From Macrostomum hystrix (Eukaryota; Platyhelminthes; Macrostomidae): DNA of 64,000 nucleotides. Under the pieces are notes generated by a model. It saw only the letters and a program-made list of their open reading frames with translations. It did not search any database and was not told where the DNA came from. Shown piece after piece: positions 22,081 through 34,278 of the stretch; the first letter of the stretch is position 1; each line of letters opens with the position of its first letter. A program made the position numbers and the translations under genes. The stretch spans positions 62,001-126,000 of the forward strand of contig CATNEN010000027.1 in NCBI GenBank assembly GCA_950097015.1. The letters run 5' to 3'.

Positions 22081-22329
22081 GACGATAATGAGGACTATAA
22101 CCGATGGAAGGATCATGAGAGGGTTATGGCTGATATTAAGCGAATCAATTATGCAATGCTTTTCGCCGTATAAATTGACAATTCAACTTTTTTAGTAATT
22201 TAGACTTCTTGTCTTTATTACAAGAAGTGAGTAGCTTCACTAATGCTGCTGTTATCTAATAAGTGGTCATTGTACCAAATGTCTCAGTGACAGCTTGTGG
22301 GAGCTGGCTATTTAAACAGATAAGATATA

Positions 22330-22490
22330 CAGCAATTAAAATCATGCGGTACAGTTAGCTCATGGTAGAGAACTGCAGGAAAATTTGCACTAAGCCCATT
22401 ATCTAGTCTCCCTCAGACGATAACATCGGGTGTTATTGTTGGCAGCACAAGCCAAAATTTGAGGTCAAGAGTTTGACTGGCTCGCTGCGC
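22330..22490 (+). mobile_element. Possible tRNA-derived SINE fragment
   Basis: TAGCTCATGGTAGAG resembles a tRNA A box and a weak B-box-like AGAGTTTGACTGG follows about 100 bp later. The spacing is too long for a tRNA, so at most this is a diverged SINE. Confidence 0.25.
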
Positions 22491-22734
22491 TAAGTGTACT
22501 TTTTTCGAAGAAGAATTAGCATATTATTGTTACAGAATACAGACCAGCCATAAAGAAAACGCGGAGAAAACAACACAGATTGCTTTGCTTCAGAACAGCA
22601 CTTAGAAAAATTGGGTCCAGCCAAGCATTGCAAACTATTTGTTTGCAGGAAATGCACAACATGACACAGCTGGGCATCCTGTTTGACTGCTAGGCCAGGC
22701 CTACAGTTAGAATGACTCATTGGGAATGATTGGC

Positions 22735-23622
22735 TTACAGGGTAATGACCAACGAGAAGGAAATGGATAGGGTAATGACCAACGAGAAGGAAATGGATAG
22801 GGTAATGACCAACGAGAAGGAAATGGATAGGGTAATGACCAACGAGAAGGAAATGGATAGGGTAATGACCAACGAGAAGGAAATGGATAGGGTATTGACC
22901 AACGAGAAGGAAATGGATAGGGTATTGACCAACGAGAAGGAAATGGATAGGGTAATGACCAACGAGAAAGAAATGGATAGGGTAATGACCAACGAGAAGG
23001 AAATGGATAGGGTAATGACCAACGAGAAGGAAATGGATAGGGTAATGACCAATGAGAAAGAAATGGATAGGGTATTGACCAACGAGAAGGAAATGGATAG
23101 GGTAATGACCAACGAGAAGGAAATGGATAGGGTATTGACCAACGAGAAGGAAATGGATAGGGTATTGACCAACGAGAAGGAAATGGATAGGGTAATGACC
23201 AACGAGAAGGAAATGGATAGGGTATTGACCAACGAGAAGGAAATTGATAGGGTATTGACCAACGAGAAGGAAATGGATAGGGTATTGACCAACGAGAAGG
23301 AAATGGATAGGGTAATGACCAACGAGAAAGAAATGGATAGGGTATTGACCAACGAGAAGGAAATGGATAGGGTATTGACCAACGAGAAGGAAATGGATAG
23401 GGTATTGACCAACGAGAAGGAAATGGATAGGGTATTGACCAACGAGAAGGAAATGGATAGGGTATTGACCAACGAGAAGGAAATGGATAGGTTAATGACC
23501 AACGAGAAGGAAATGGATAGGGTATTGACCAACGAGAAAGAAATGGATAGGGTAATGACCAACGAGAAGGAAATGGATAGGGTAATGACCAACGAGAAGG
23601 AAATGGATAGGGCAATGACCAA
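22735..23622. repeat. Minisatellite, 30-bp unit, about 29 copies
   Basis: An extremely regular array whose unit includes AATGACCAACGAGAAGGAAA. Because 30 is a multiple of three and the unit lacks stops in several frames, it gives open frames above 300 codons on both strands. These look like artefacts. Confidence 0.97.
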
Positions 23623-24181
23623 CCTGAGAGACACAAAGAGGGTTATGATCACAAAAAATGAGTTAATAATAAACATTAAAGAAGGGTAGAAATGGTTCAG
23701 AAAGCAGGATAGTGTTAGTTATAATAAAATAATCGAAGCAATTACCCGAGCAACCAGTAACCAGGCATATTCTTTGCGCCAATGATGGTGCAGATTTCCA
23801 AAGAAGGCAAATTAATTCAGATTTTATTTTAAATAGCATTCGAAGAAATGCACAATTTACATCCGAGACATGCTACTACCAGTAAATAACAACACATGAA
23901 AATGTGATACTCTTGCACAAGTATAATATGCTTAAACGAAGTGAAAAAAAAATTAAATTACACTCAATAAAAAACGAATGCAACAAAATCGCGCAATATA
24001 CTGGAGCATCAAATAAGAAAATAAATTAGCAAAATATTAGTAACATAAAACTGCAAGAAAACAATGCTGCTTTTGTGTAAGCATACAGGTTTCTCTTATG
24101 GGAATTTGTTGAATAAAGAGCATCGTGATTCGATTTGATGCTGGTTTAAACTTTGTATTAACTGACGGAAATTTATTGGCG

Positions 24182-24345
24182 AGGATGTCAATGATCAAAA
24201 GTCAATGACCAACACTATGATCAATAGTCAATGACCAACACTATGATCAATAGTCAATGACCACCAACACTATGATCAATAGTCAATGACCAACACTATG
24301 ATCAATAGTCAATGACCAACACTATGATCAATAGTCCATGACCAA
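24182..24345. repeat. Minisatellite, 26-bp unit, about 6 copies
   Basis: The unit includes AGTCAATGACCAACACTATG. It lies about 120 bp beyond the DBR1 stop codon, so it may be transcribed in the DBR1 3' UTR. Confidence 0.9.
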
Positions 24346-24469
24346 TTGTATTACTAGTTGAAGAAATTAAACCCATAGAATGAGCCTATGACGAGCTCCA
24401 TATAAAGAGCCTATGACCAATAATGCCAAGACTGAGAGCAAAGAAAACAAAAAAGATATTGGACTGTGA

Positions 24470-27400
24470 TTACGATTCATCCAAGTCATCAACAGCCGCC
24501 GCTGTAGTCGCAGCCTCCTTCTCATCCTCCTGTTTGTTGCTCTCGGAATCATTGGACGCGACAGCGGCGGCAGCTTCAGCCTCGGCATCAGCCAGCTGCT
24601 TGCTGACCTTCACGGGTGAATATTCCTCTTCTTCGGCACCATCGTTGTCATCCTCACTGTCGCAGGAGTCGTCCGAAGACGACGATGTGTCATCTCCGAT
24701 AGCAATCTCTTCACAATTGACCGCCCCTTCTGCATCGCCAGCATTGTCGATCTCGGGGTCATTATCGTCTTCGCCCGACGAACTGTCGACTGCGGCGTTT
24801 TCAGCCGACGCCGACAAAAGGCCGCGCTCGACGCCGCCAACGCCGCCGGCATTTGGGTTGAGCAGGTCGCACATTGCACACAGCAGCTCAGTCTGCGGAT
24901 TGTTGACTATAGTCAACGGAGGACCAGTGGAATCGTCCGCCGTGTGACGACCAGCGGCCGTGTGGTCCCGGTGGACCGGCACGGTGATTTCGAAATTCTC
25001 CGGCACTGTTAAATCGCCTTCGAATTGTTCCAGAGTTGCGCGCAACGCCTCCGGGGTAGCCGAATAGTCATGCTTGGCGTGAGTGGCCCTGGTTGGCAGC
25101 ATGACCGGTGCTCGGCTAAGTGACATCAATTCGTTAGTCGAGCGCAGCACGGTCAGCCATTCTGCGTCAAGTTTCAACACTTTGTCGCCAGGCGGCGCGT
25201 CGATGTCCAAAATTTGAAGAAAATCCCGACCGGGCAGCACCTTGTCCAGGGCTAGGAATCTGGGAGAAAGGTAGGAAAAGTAGATATCATCCTAGATGTC
25301 TCACAGGTAGATATCATCCTAGATGTCTCACAGGTAGATATCATCCTAGATGTCTCACAGGTAGATATCATCCTAGAAGTCTCACAGGTAGATATCATCC
25401 TAGATGTCTCACAGGTAGATATCATCCTAGATGTCTCACAGGTAGATATCATCCTAGATGTCTCACAGGTAGATATCATCCTAGATGTCTCACAGGTAGA
25501 TATCATCCTAGATGTCTCACAGGTAGATATCATCCTAGATGTCTCACAGGTAGATATCATCCTAGATGTCTCACAGGTAGATATCATCCTAGATGTCTCA
25601 CAGGTAGATATCATCCTAGATGTCTCACAGGTAGATATCATCCTAGATGTCTCACAGATAGATATCATCCTAGATGTCTCACAGGTAGATATCATCCTAG
25701 ATGTCTCACAGGTAGATATCATCCTAGATGTCTCACAGGTAGATATCATCCTAGATGTCTCACAGGTAGATATCATCCTAGATGTCTCACAGGTAGATAT
25801 CACCCTAGATGTCTCACAGGTAGATATCATCCTAGATGTCTCACAGGTAGATATCATCCTAGATGTCTCACAGGTAGATATCATCCTAGATGTCTCACAG
25901 GTAGATATCTGCTCAGAAATCTCAGAGTAAGATATCTGCTCAGAAATCTCAGAGTAAGATATCTGCTCAGAAATCTCAAATGTAGATATCTGCTTACAAA
26001 TATTGCAGGTAGGCATATAAACTTCGTTCTGATAGAGACGTAATTAAAAACTCACTTAGTTATTGACTTAAAGTCGTCTCTATGCTGAATGACCGCAGCA
26101 AATTTGCAGTGCAAATGCGCGGAGAACCAATACTTAGGCTTCAATCTGACTAGCAGCTCCTCTGTGGGCCTACTGCCGAGTTGGTTGCTCTCCACTTCCT
26201 CGCGAAAGAATGACTTCCGGCGCAGCAGGCCAGCCATGTCGCCGTAGCGATAGACACCCCTGGGCCAGTCGTGACTCAGCATAATATCGATCGGCGCCTG
26301 CAGCTGACGCAGCCGGAATACGTCAATGCTGCGCAGATGATAGACACTGCGCAGGCTGCCCTCATCATAGGGCGGATGCTCGAAGTGGCCAAGAGTATAG
26401 TCGTGCTGCTTGAAGATGCCAGAGAGGCCGCCGATGCGCAGGCCGCCGTAGTTGACCACCCCGGCGTAGCCCAGATACCAAATATTCGGCGCTAGCCAAC
26501 CACCATAGGGCAACTCCTGCGGTATTGACGGCTCATTTTATACCACTAGGGTCTTCAGTCGTACTCGTTCAATATAGTGATTAGTAAAAATACCAATAAT
26601 TACCAAATTTTAATATAGTGGCAACCAAGGACAACAAAAATAAACATGTTGTCATTGCCAACCAAAGACAACTAGCATCAACAGGTTGTCATTGCCAACC
26701 AAGGACAACTAGCATCAACAGGTTGTCATTGGCAACCAAGGACAACTAGCAATAACTGGTTGTCATTGGCAACCAAGGACAACTAGCATCAACAGGTTGT
26801 CAGTGCCAACCAAGGACAACTATCATCAACAGGTTGTCAGTGCCAAATAAGGACAACTATCATCAACAGGTTGTCAGTGCCAAATAAGGACAACTATCAT
26901 CAACAGGTTGTCTTTGGCAACCATGGACAACTATCATCAACAGGCTGTCAGTGCCAACCAAGGACAACTATCATCAACAGGCTGTCAGTGCCAACCAAGG
27001 ACAACTAGCATCAACAGGTTGTCATTGGCAACCAAGGACAACTAGCATCAACAGGTTGTCATTGGCAACCAAGGACAACTAGCAATAACTGGTTGTCATT
27101 GGCAACCAAGGACAACTAGCATCAACAGGTTGTCAGTGCCAACCAAGGACAACTATCATCAACAGGTTGTCAGTGCCAAATAAGGACAACTATCATCAAC
27201 AGGTTGTCAGTGCCAAATAAGGACAACTATCATCAACAGGTTGTCTTTGGCAACCATGGACAACTATCATCAACAGGCTGTCAGTGCCAACCAAGGACAA
27301 CTAGCATCAACAGGTTGTCCTTGGCAACCATGGACAACTATTATCAACAGGCTGTCAGTGCCAACCAAGGACAACTAGCATCAACAGGTTGTCATTGGCA

Positions 27401-27853
27401 ACCATGGACAACTATCATCAACAGGCTGTCAGTGCCAACCAAGGACAACTAGCATCAACAGGTTGTCATTGGCAACCAAGGACAACTAGCGTTAACTGGT
27501 TGTCATTGGCAACAAATAAAAACTATCGTTAGGTGGCTGCTTTTGTCAACAAAAGGTAACTAGGACAACCAGCTCACCTGCATATAATTTGACGCTTCGT
27601 GATTGCCGCCAATGACAATAGTAAGGATTGGTGCAGTTTTAATCTCGGCGTAGTACTGCCAGAAGTCGCACATTCTACGATGCTTCGGCGGGACAGCCAT
27701 GCACCTAAGATCGGCCGTGTTGCGGGCCGCTTGAAAATCGCCGCAGCATAGTAGAAGGTCCACTTTGAATCCGCCGTCAGATTCCAAATCGTGAATGGTG
27801 GCGTAGACTTTGTCTAATTCGCCATGTAGACAGCCGACTACGGCTACTTTCAT
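24470..27853 (-). CDS. DBR1: RNA lariat debranching enzyme, 3 exons
   Basis: Minus-strand exons 27853-27578, 26516-26056 and 25259-24470 join (phases 0 and 2) to 508 aa (human 544). The metallophosphoesterase centre is intact: Cys8 and His10 (GCLHGE), Asp39 (CCGDFQA), Asn84 (GGNHEAS), His174 (LSHDWP), His226 and His228 (SAHLHCKF). Other DBR1 signatures are [24 protein letters not shown] and [17 protein letters not shown]. The last 150 or so residues form an acidic, Ser/Asp-rich tail as in other animals. The enzyme hydrolyses the 2'-5' branch of excised intron lariats in the nucleus. Both introns are filled with minisatellites. An acceptor-like TTTATTCAG ends 28 nt before the ATG. Confidence 0.97.
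25268..25995. repeat. Minisatellite, 27-bp unit, DBR1 intron 2
   Basis: About 24 copies containing GTAGATATCATCCTAGATGT, then four related copies with ATATCTGCTCAGAAATCTCA. The array comes within about 10 bp of the exon 3 acceptor, leaving almost no unique 3' intron sequence. Confidence 0.96.
26620..27540. repeat. Minisatellite, 37-bp hairpin-prone unit, DBR1 intron 1
   Basis: About 24 copies. Each contains GGTTGTCATTGGCAACC and then GGACAAC, which gives overlapping inverted repeats within one unit. A degenerate copy touches the splice donor at 27577. Confidence 0.95.
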
Positions 27854-27954
27854 GCTGAGGCTTGGCTAACGATTCGATTGGCTGAATAAAAGACAGCGAA
27901 TGGAAAATAGGGAAATTACATGTAGAAACGGCGTGCGGCAGCTGTCAATTTGAG

Positions 27955-28215
27955 AGGTTTAGGGATGTCAAGCCGAGGATCTGAGATGATGTCAATTTAA
28001 GTAACTGGAGGGTTTATAGATATCAATTTGAGTATCTGGAGGGTTATGGATGTCATTTAGAGTATCAAGGGGGGTTAAGGATGTAAACTAAGTATCTGGA
28101 TGGGGTTATGAATGTCATTTAGAGTATCAAGGGGGGTTAAGGGTGTAAACTAAGTATCTGGATGGGGTTATGAATGTCATTTAGAGTATCTGGGGGGGTT
28201 AAGGATGCAAACTTG
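27955..28215. repeat. Degenerate tandem repeat, about 60-bp unit
   Basis: Three to four imperfect copies around GTCATTTAGAGTATCAAGG and TAAGTATCTGGATGGGGTTA, just upstream of DBR1. Confidence 0.75.
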
Positions 28216-28335
28216 AGTATCTGGGAGAGTGTAGCCTAAGGCCTAGCGGTTTGATGGCCGAGCCTAGATGGCCACGTAATAGCTTCAGCGGTCGACATCT
28301 GTATAATTATATTATGGGACAGGGAAAGTTGACAA

Positions 28336-28480
28336 TGGCGTAGCCAGGGGGGTCGAGGGGTCATGACCCCCACCAGACGCCAGATTTTTTAGGGCTGATG
28401 CTGCTACACTGTGGGCAGTGAGGGATAGGCCATCGGGTCGTCGCCTATAACCCCCGCAGAGGAAAATCCTGACTACGCCA
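28336..28480. mobile_element. Small inverted-repeat element (MITE)
   Basis: The ends are TGGCGTAGCCAGG and, inverted, TGGCGTAGTCAGG, 145 bp apart, with an internal palindrome GGGGTCATGACCCC. Similar termini are common on non-autonomous DNA transposons of invertebrates. A clean target-site duplication is not visible. Confidence 0.65.
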
Positions 28481-29759
28481 ATGACAGTTGAACCAAGATG
28501 TTTTGGGCCATGATTATCTAAATGCTAACTGATCAAATGCTCAAAACTGCTCAAAACTTTACTAGTACTGCCTACTTACCCTTGTGGAAGACAAATTTGT
28601 AACAAGAACACTGCCTAATTTAAGAACTGTCTTATTGCAGACACTGAACACTGACGGTTCATAGTGTGATGCGGACGTTTTTAATTCTAAGCACAAAAAA
28701 TAAAATAAGAAATACGTCTTTCGTGATAGGTAAACGATTTAGCTTAATTATATAGGTACGCTTGAACGGACCATTGCTTTTTTATTAACATTATTAAGAT
28801 TTCTATAGTATGCCGCCACATAACCGAATGGAAATTAAAGCCGGTGCAATTTCAGCCCCTTAAAGTAATTTTTCAAGGTTTCCATGAGAATTCTAGCTGG
28901 ACAATCCGATCATACGAAAAATGGGCATAAAAGCGTTTCTTGCCATAGTAATAAAAACACATAGATAAACGCGGCAGAGCAAGTGTCCTTAATTCAACAA
29001 TGGCTAGACAAATGGGGAGGGCTGTGCCGGCTCAAGGCAAATTGAACAAGAAATGATAGAATTATAGAACTAATAGCCGCTCAAACTATTGATGCTGCCT
29101 GCGTCGTGTTTTAATCGCCCCAAATTCCGAAAATCTGCGATATGATTGACTGATTTTAATTTAATTATTCAATTAAATTGCGAAACTTCGACGACAAGTT
29201 ACTGTCTGAATAACAAAACTTCGCTGATTTAATAATTGAACATGTCATACTTGAAGCGTCCAGTTTTTTACGCCTGATTCTGCACTCTTATTGTCGCTAT
29301 TTCAATCGTTGCTGATCAAATATTATCAACCACCAATTCAATGGTATTAGGACTTTTTGGACTTCTTCCCGTTGTACGATTGTACAGCAGTGGTTGAGAC
29401 GATCGTCGAAGTTCGAACTTCTTTCTAATAAAATAGACGTGCGGCCTTATAAGTTCAATGCATACAACTAATTAAAAAAAAGAGAAAACCGGGGACTAAG
29501 CATTGGGTGCCAGTCTTGCTCCAAACATTTCTGCTCGAAGCAATGCTAAAGCTTTTACAAAAAGACGAAAAGGTCCAAAAGTTAACTATTTAGTAAAACT
29601 TTCACTTTTACATTTCTTTGCGTCGTTATTTATGATTTGACAGGTCAAAGCAAACCAATGCTGATTAATGCGCCCCCACTTCTTGATTGACTGGACACTT
29701 GAAAATCATCAGACAGCGTTGGTTGAACAAATAACAGCGATACCAACTTAAAATGCTGT
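28481..29759. other. Intergenic AT-rich region
   Basis: No gene or repeat that I can support. The last part is probably the 3' UTR of the minus-strand Arg/Gly-rich gene. Confidence 0.4.
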
Positions 29760-32700
29760 TTAGCGATGGGGCGGCGAATCAGACGGACCGCCGCTGCCGC
29801 TACGACGACGGGAACGGAATTCTCCGCCAGCGCCGCCGCGAAAACCACCGCGACCCCTAGGCCGATTGTAAAAATCGTCGCGGCTACCGCCGCCGCGGTA
29901 GCCACCGCCTCCGTCACGAGGATTACGAAAATCTCCTCTAGGCGGCCTGAAAAAGCCGCGATCGCCTCCGCCACGGCCTCTGTAAGGCGGCTCTGCAATC
30001 GCCGTTTGTTAGTTTTTTCATAGTTATTAATGTGAATGCTTCCAGTAGCTGCAGTTTTCTGCTAGTACACAGCATGACGCATATTTCTTTTCCATTTTTC
30101 TGACGAACATCGATTTGGTTTGTAGACAAATTAACAGAAATAAACTCTTTAATCACGTTTCTATGATCAATACTGCTTTGAATCCACCTTTCTTTTCTAT
30201 TTTACTTACTTGCTACACAACTAAAAACCTAGTTGCTATTCACTTTGACATTTACGCCGAGTAAATTGTAGTTCACTTGATCTGCCATGTAGGGAAAAGG
30301 CAACGCATAAACTGCGATAAACTACGCATCTTGCTGTCAAAGACTGTGGAAGTCCTAGTTACCTAGTTTAAGTCTGTCTTAGCCACTGCTTTCCGATGGC
30401 TAACATTAGATTTATAGAATCTGCTCTTACAACTACACACTGTAATTTGCAAATGGAAAGCGTTGAAAAATAAAATCATCATGCGATTGGTACACAAAAT
30501 TGATCAGATCTCAGCCTTTATCGAAAAATCGAATTTATAGAATTAATCTCATACTATAGCGTACGTTCAACAGCTTTTTTAGATTGTTACAATGGATATA
30601 AAAACGAAATGCTTTGTCAAAACAAGCGGCTCTTTAATAAGATGATTTAGTCGACTTCTTAATACAGGTGAATTTAGCTTTAAAGCAAAAAGAAAGTATC
30701 AATATTTTTTCGCTCATTGTATTTTACTTACACAACTTTGGCAATTTCACTGTCTCTATTTGCCGGCGTTGAAATTGTTCCACTTTCCGAATTAGGCAAT
30801 CAATCGGTTATTAAACATGTAGTCATTGAAAGCTACATTTTTTCAATAAGCTCAAAATATGAGCTCATTTCACGTTCTACAACTTCACTTTGTAAACGTA
30901 GTTGTTTTTTTAATTTTTTTTCTCATTAAAAGTTCAAGTTTATTTCCTTAATTTTATTTTTTTAAACGAATTTTTATGTCAATACGTCTAGCTACTAATA
31001 GCTGAGATCAGAGATCAAACTGTAAAAACCATTATTCGCACGTTGGATTATTTCCTATGCTTCCAAGAATTTTAATTCACTTCAATTAGCTTTTAGTCAT
31101 TAATGCTACCAGTCGACATAAAATTTCACTTAGCTAATATAGTTATCAAGCTTACCGCCATCACGCCTAAAGCCGCCATTATTGCGGTCATTGTAACGCG
31201 GCCGGTCCGGCTGAAATCTTGGCGGCGGCGGAGAGAATCGCCGCATGGACTGATGCGGCGGCGGCGGTGGACCGCGATTATCGTAGCGAGGCGGCGAGGG
31301 GCCTCTCGGGCTAGGATGCCGGTATTCTCTGTAAGCACGTGCATTTCATTTCTAATTTGATGCCTTTCAAAAAATCCAAGTCGATGCCTTTAAAAACGAT
31401 GAAACATCAAGTGAAAAAATCTACAAACGAAAATACGATTTGCAGAATTTAGGCGTTCTCAGTATTTATCGCTGGTACGACTTGCAGCTGTGAATTTTTT
31501 CTTACATGTCCAAGCTAGAACGAATTTAACCGTATTCATTTTTATTTAAAGTAAACTGTTAAAATGGACTAATTTGTTCTTTGTTCTTGAGAAAACCACA
31601 TTTGTTCTTTACGTTGTCATCTTTTTGCCAGTCTGCTTTTTGTCATCCGTAGGATACCACGAAAGGAATGCACTGATACACAAAACAATATCATTTTCTA
31701 GGCTTTTCATAGAGCAATGAAATTAATTAACTCGGCTCGTAATGTTTCCGACATTCGGTAAACCTGTATATGCTCGCAGCATTAAGTGTGTTAAGCAGCT
31801 TCTCTATAATTTCCACTGAGCAAGTAAAATTGCACCTGCAGCAACTTAAAATTAAAATCCGTATTTTGATTTGTCCATCTTTTTACTGTTGGTTAATGCA
31901 AATGTCATTTAAGAATTATGGTGAAACTTGTTCTGTTTTTTAACACACATTTTCTTCACATTGGAGTGAGTGCAGTTTGGCTGTTATAACGGAAGCATTA
32001 ATCTTTTAGGTGTTCCTAGTCACATTTATAGAAGGTATAAATTTTTATACCTCCTTCCCGGTATTTTTTATCAATCGACATACACCTCGCATTCATAAAT
32101 GTGGAGGATGAAATGCGTCTCTCGGCTATGATAATTCAAATTTCTTCTTAGAATGCCGTCAGTTTCAACAAACTAATGGCATTTACCATAACATCGGCAA
32201 CAAATCACCTGTGCAATACGTTATTTAACCGCTAATGCTCTCCTCATTCGATAGCAAGACCATTCATACCATTATTTGAAGTGAACATCCGCAAGTCATT
32301 TTCGTTTCTTTATTAACTGCTACTCTGCGTGACCACATGAGCTCGGTATCCATCTGTCAATTTTCATGCGATCATTTGATATGTATATCCGCAATTCACC
32401 TTTGTTCTTTAATCACTTATATTCGGCGTGACCACATGAGCTCGGACGACTCTGACTCTGGCTGTCAATATTCATGCGATCATTTGGTGTGTATATCCGC
32501 AATTCATCTTTGTTCCTTTAATCACTGATATTCGGCGTGACCACAAGACCTCGGTATCCATCTGTCAATATTCCTGCCATCTTTGATGTGCAGATTTACA
32601 AGTCATTTTGTTTCCTTCAATTACTGATAGTCTGAAGATCTCGACACAACAGTGCGATGAATTTGTTTTGTAGCAAGTTTGATACGAATCGAGGAACGCG

Positions 32701-33653
32701 ATTCGTAGTTCATTGTTATTATGTTATATTGTTTGTTTATATGCGCGACAATGGATTCTGAGTTTAAACTTCAAGAATTATGCGACAACTGTGCAAAACC
32801 TGAAGATAAAACTCAAACTTTCTTTTAGGACATTTTACTTCAAACTTGGATTACAAGACTTTCAATAAGGTGTTCCAGTTTACGACTCGATGAAGTAGCA
32901 GCGACAGAAGAGCTGAATAACAAAGTTTAAAAAGTGCAAACTCACCTATAGTTCCTGACAGGCGAACGATCCCTGAATAAATTGAAACAGAAATAAAAAA
33001 CCTGATGTTTTTTCTTTACTGAGCAGATCCATAATTCACGTAAATCAAAAGCATTAAAATCTGAAAATCTAGATTAGCTATCGATCTAGACTTAAATCAG
33101 ACCTAGATTTGAGGAATGTAAAATAAAATAAATATATACTCGTACATAATAAAAGCGTATACTATCATAAACATGGATACTTTATATCAAAGCACAATAT
33201 AAAATTTAATAGGTGGCGCCAATATCCGAACCTGTATCTGGGCGGACTAAAACGCATTCCACCGCCATATCCAGGTGGGCCACCCATATGCGGCGGCGGC
33301 AGAGGCGATCTGTCCCTGTACCCGCGATAGCCGCCACCACCGCCCATCATTGGCGGCGATGGAGAGCGTCGGCCGCCTCCGCGATAATGCGGCGAATAAT
33401 CCCGATAGCCCGGTCCGCCGTGGCGCGGCGGAGGCGGCCCTCCGTGCATTGGTGGCGGCGGAGAGGAGCGAAACTTGGAGCGCGGTACAGGCATCGGCGG
33501 CCCGCCGCCAAGACCCCGCGGCGGCGAATACTCGCGGTAGCCGCCACCACGGCCTCTCATTGGCGGCCTACCACCGCCGCGGAAACCGTCTCGATTATAG
33601 CCACCTCGGTTATCTCTGTCGAAGCCGCCACCGCCACCTCGTCCTCGGTACAT
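29760..33653 (-). CDS. Arg/Gly/Pro-rich (RGG/SP-type) probable RNA-binding protein, 4 exons
   Basis: Minus-strand exons 33653-33232, 32972-32946, 31328-31156 and 29992-29760 join with matching phases (2, 2, 1) to 284 aa. The second exon is only 27 nt. The protein is low-complexity throughout: RGG and RGRGGG boxes at both ends, SPPR and RSPSPP serine-proline pairs in the middle, polyproline stretches, and many Tyr-Arg pairs. I see no RRM, KH or helicase domain. Such RGG/YR-rich proteins usually bind RNA and partition into condensates, with Arg methylation likely (inference). No orthologue recognised by name. The perfect phase match and the same composition in all four exons support the model. 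Confidence 0.75.
32240..32640. repeat. Tandem repeat, about 100-bp unit, intron 2 of the Arg/Gly-rich gene
   Basis: Three to four diverged copies marked by GCGTGACCACATGAGCTCGG, CATGCGATCATTTG and ATATCCGCAATTCA. It is the longest unit in the window. Confidence 0.8.
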
Positions 33654-34002
33654 GACGACTCTGGCTTGTTTATAACTGATTTACTAAAGTTTTATTTGAA
33701 AAAAATTTTTATAGCAACAGACTGGAATAAGGAAGCGAAAATGTGCTTATTTTAGAGTTGTAATAAGAATAGTAGTCTGCAGGTGTGTTCATGCAGGTTC
33801 AACGACAATCGCCTGCACTCAACTGACTGCGCGACAACTGACTTCAGTGCATTGTATTACAAATCAACACTTTTATTACTATCAAACACCAAGTGTACTA
33901 TTTAATTAGACAAGACAAAATACCAAACAATCAAATAAACGCAAAAAGATAGCAAGCTATCATTTTTTGCAACATGTTTTTTTCGCTGTATGCTGTATAC
34001 CC

Positions 34003-34278
34003 CAGGGGTTAGCAACCTTAAATACCTCGTGGCCAAAGAGAGACTCCAAAAAACGAAAGCAGACTAAATTGACTGTGGAAAAAGACATAGAAGAGATCTA
34101 TGAGACAGAGAGATATGAAACAGGATAGAGGTGAGCCAGGTAAGAAACGAGACATTAGACAGTTGTGACATGGGATCGAGATGAGACATAGTTCAAGAGT
34201 GTTAAAAGGGGTCAGTGGCCGAATTTAGGAACTTCAAGGGCCAAATATGGCCCATGGGCTGGAGGTTGCTGACCCCTG
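34003..34278. mobile_element. hAT-type non-autonomous transposon
   Basis: Terminal inverted repeats CAGGGGTTAGCAACCT and (inverted) CAGGGGTCAGCAACCT enclose 276 bp. Flanks CTGTATAC and CTGTATGC look like an 8-bp target duplication with one change. These termini are typical of hAT elements. Confidence 0.8.

Noticed and set aside
22707-23689. Three frames of more than 300 codons on both strands
   Set aside because: They reflect a 30-bp repeat whose length is a multiple of three. There is no exon context.
25252-26016. 254-codon repeat frame on the minus strand
   Set aside because: It is the 27-bp array of DBR1 intron 2, bounded by the true splice sites.
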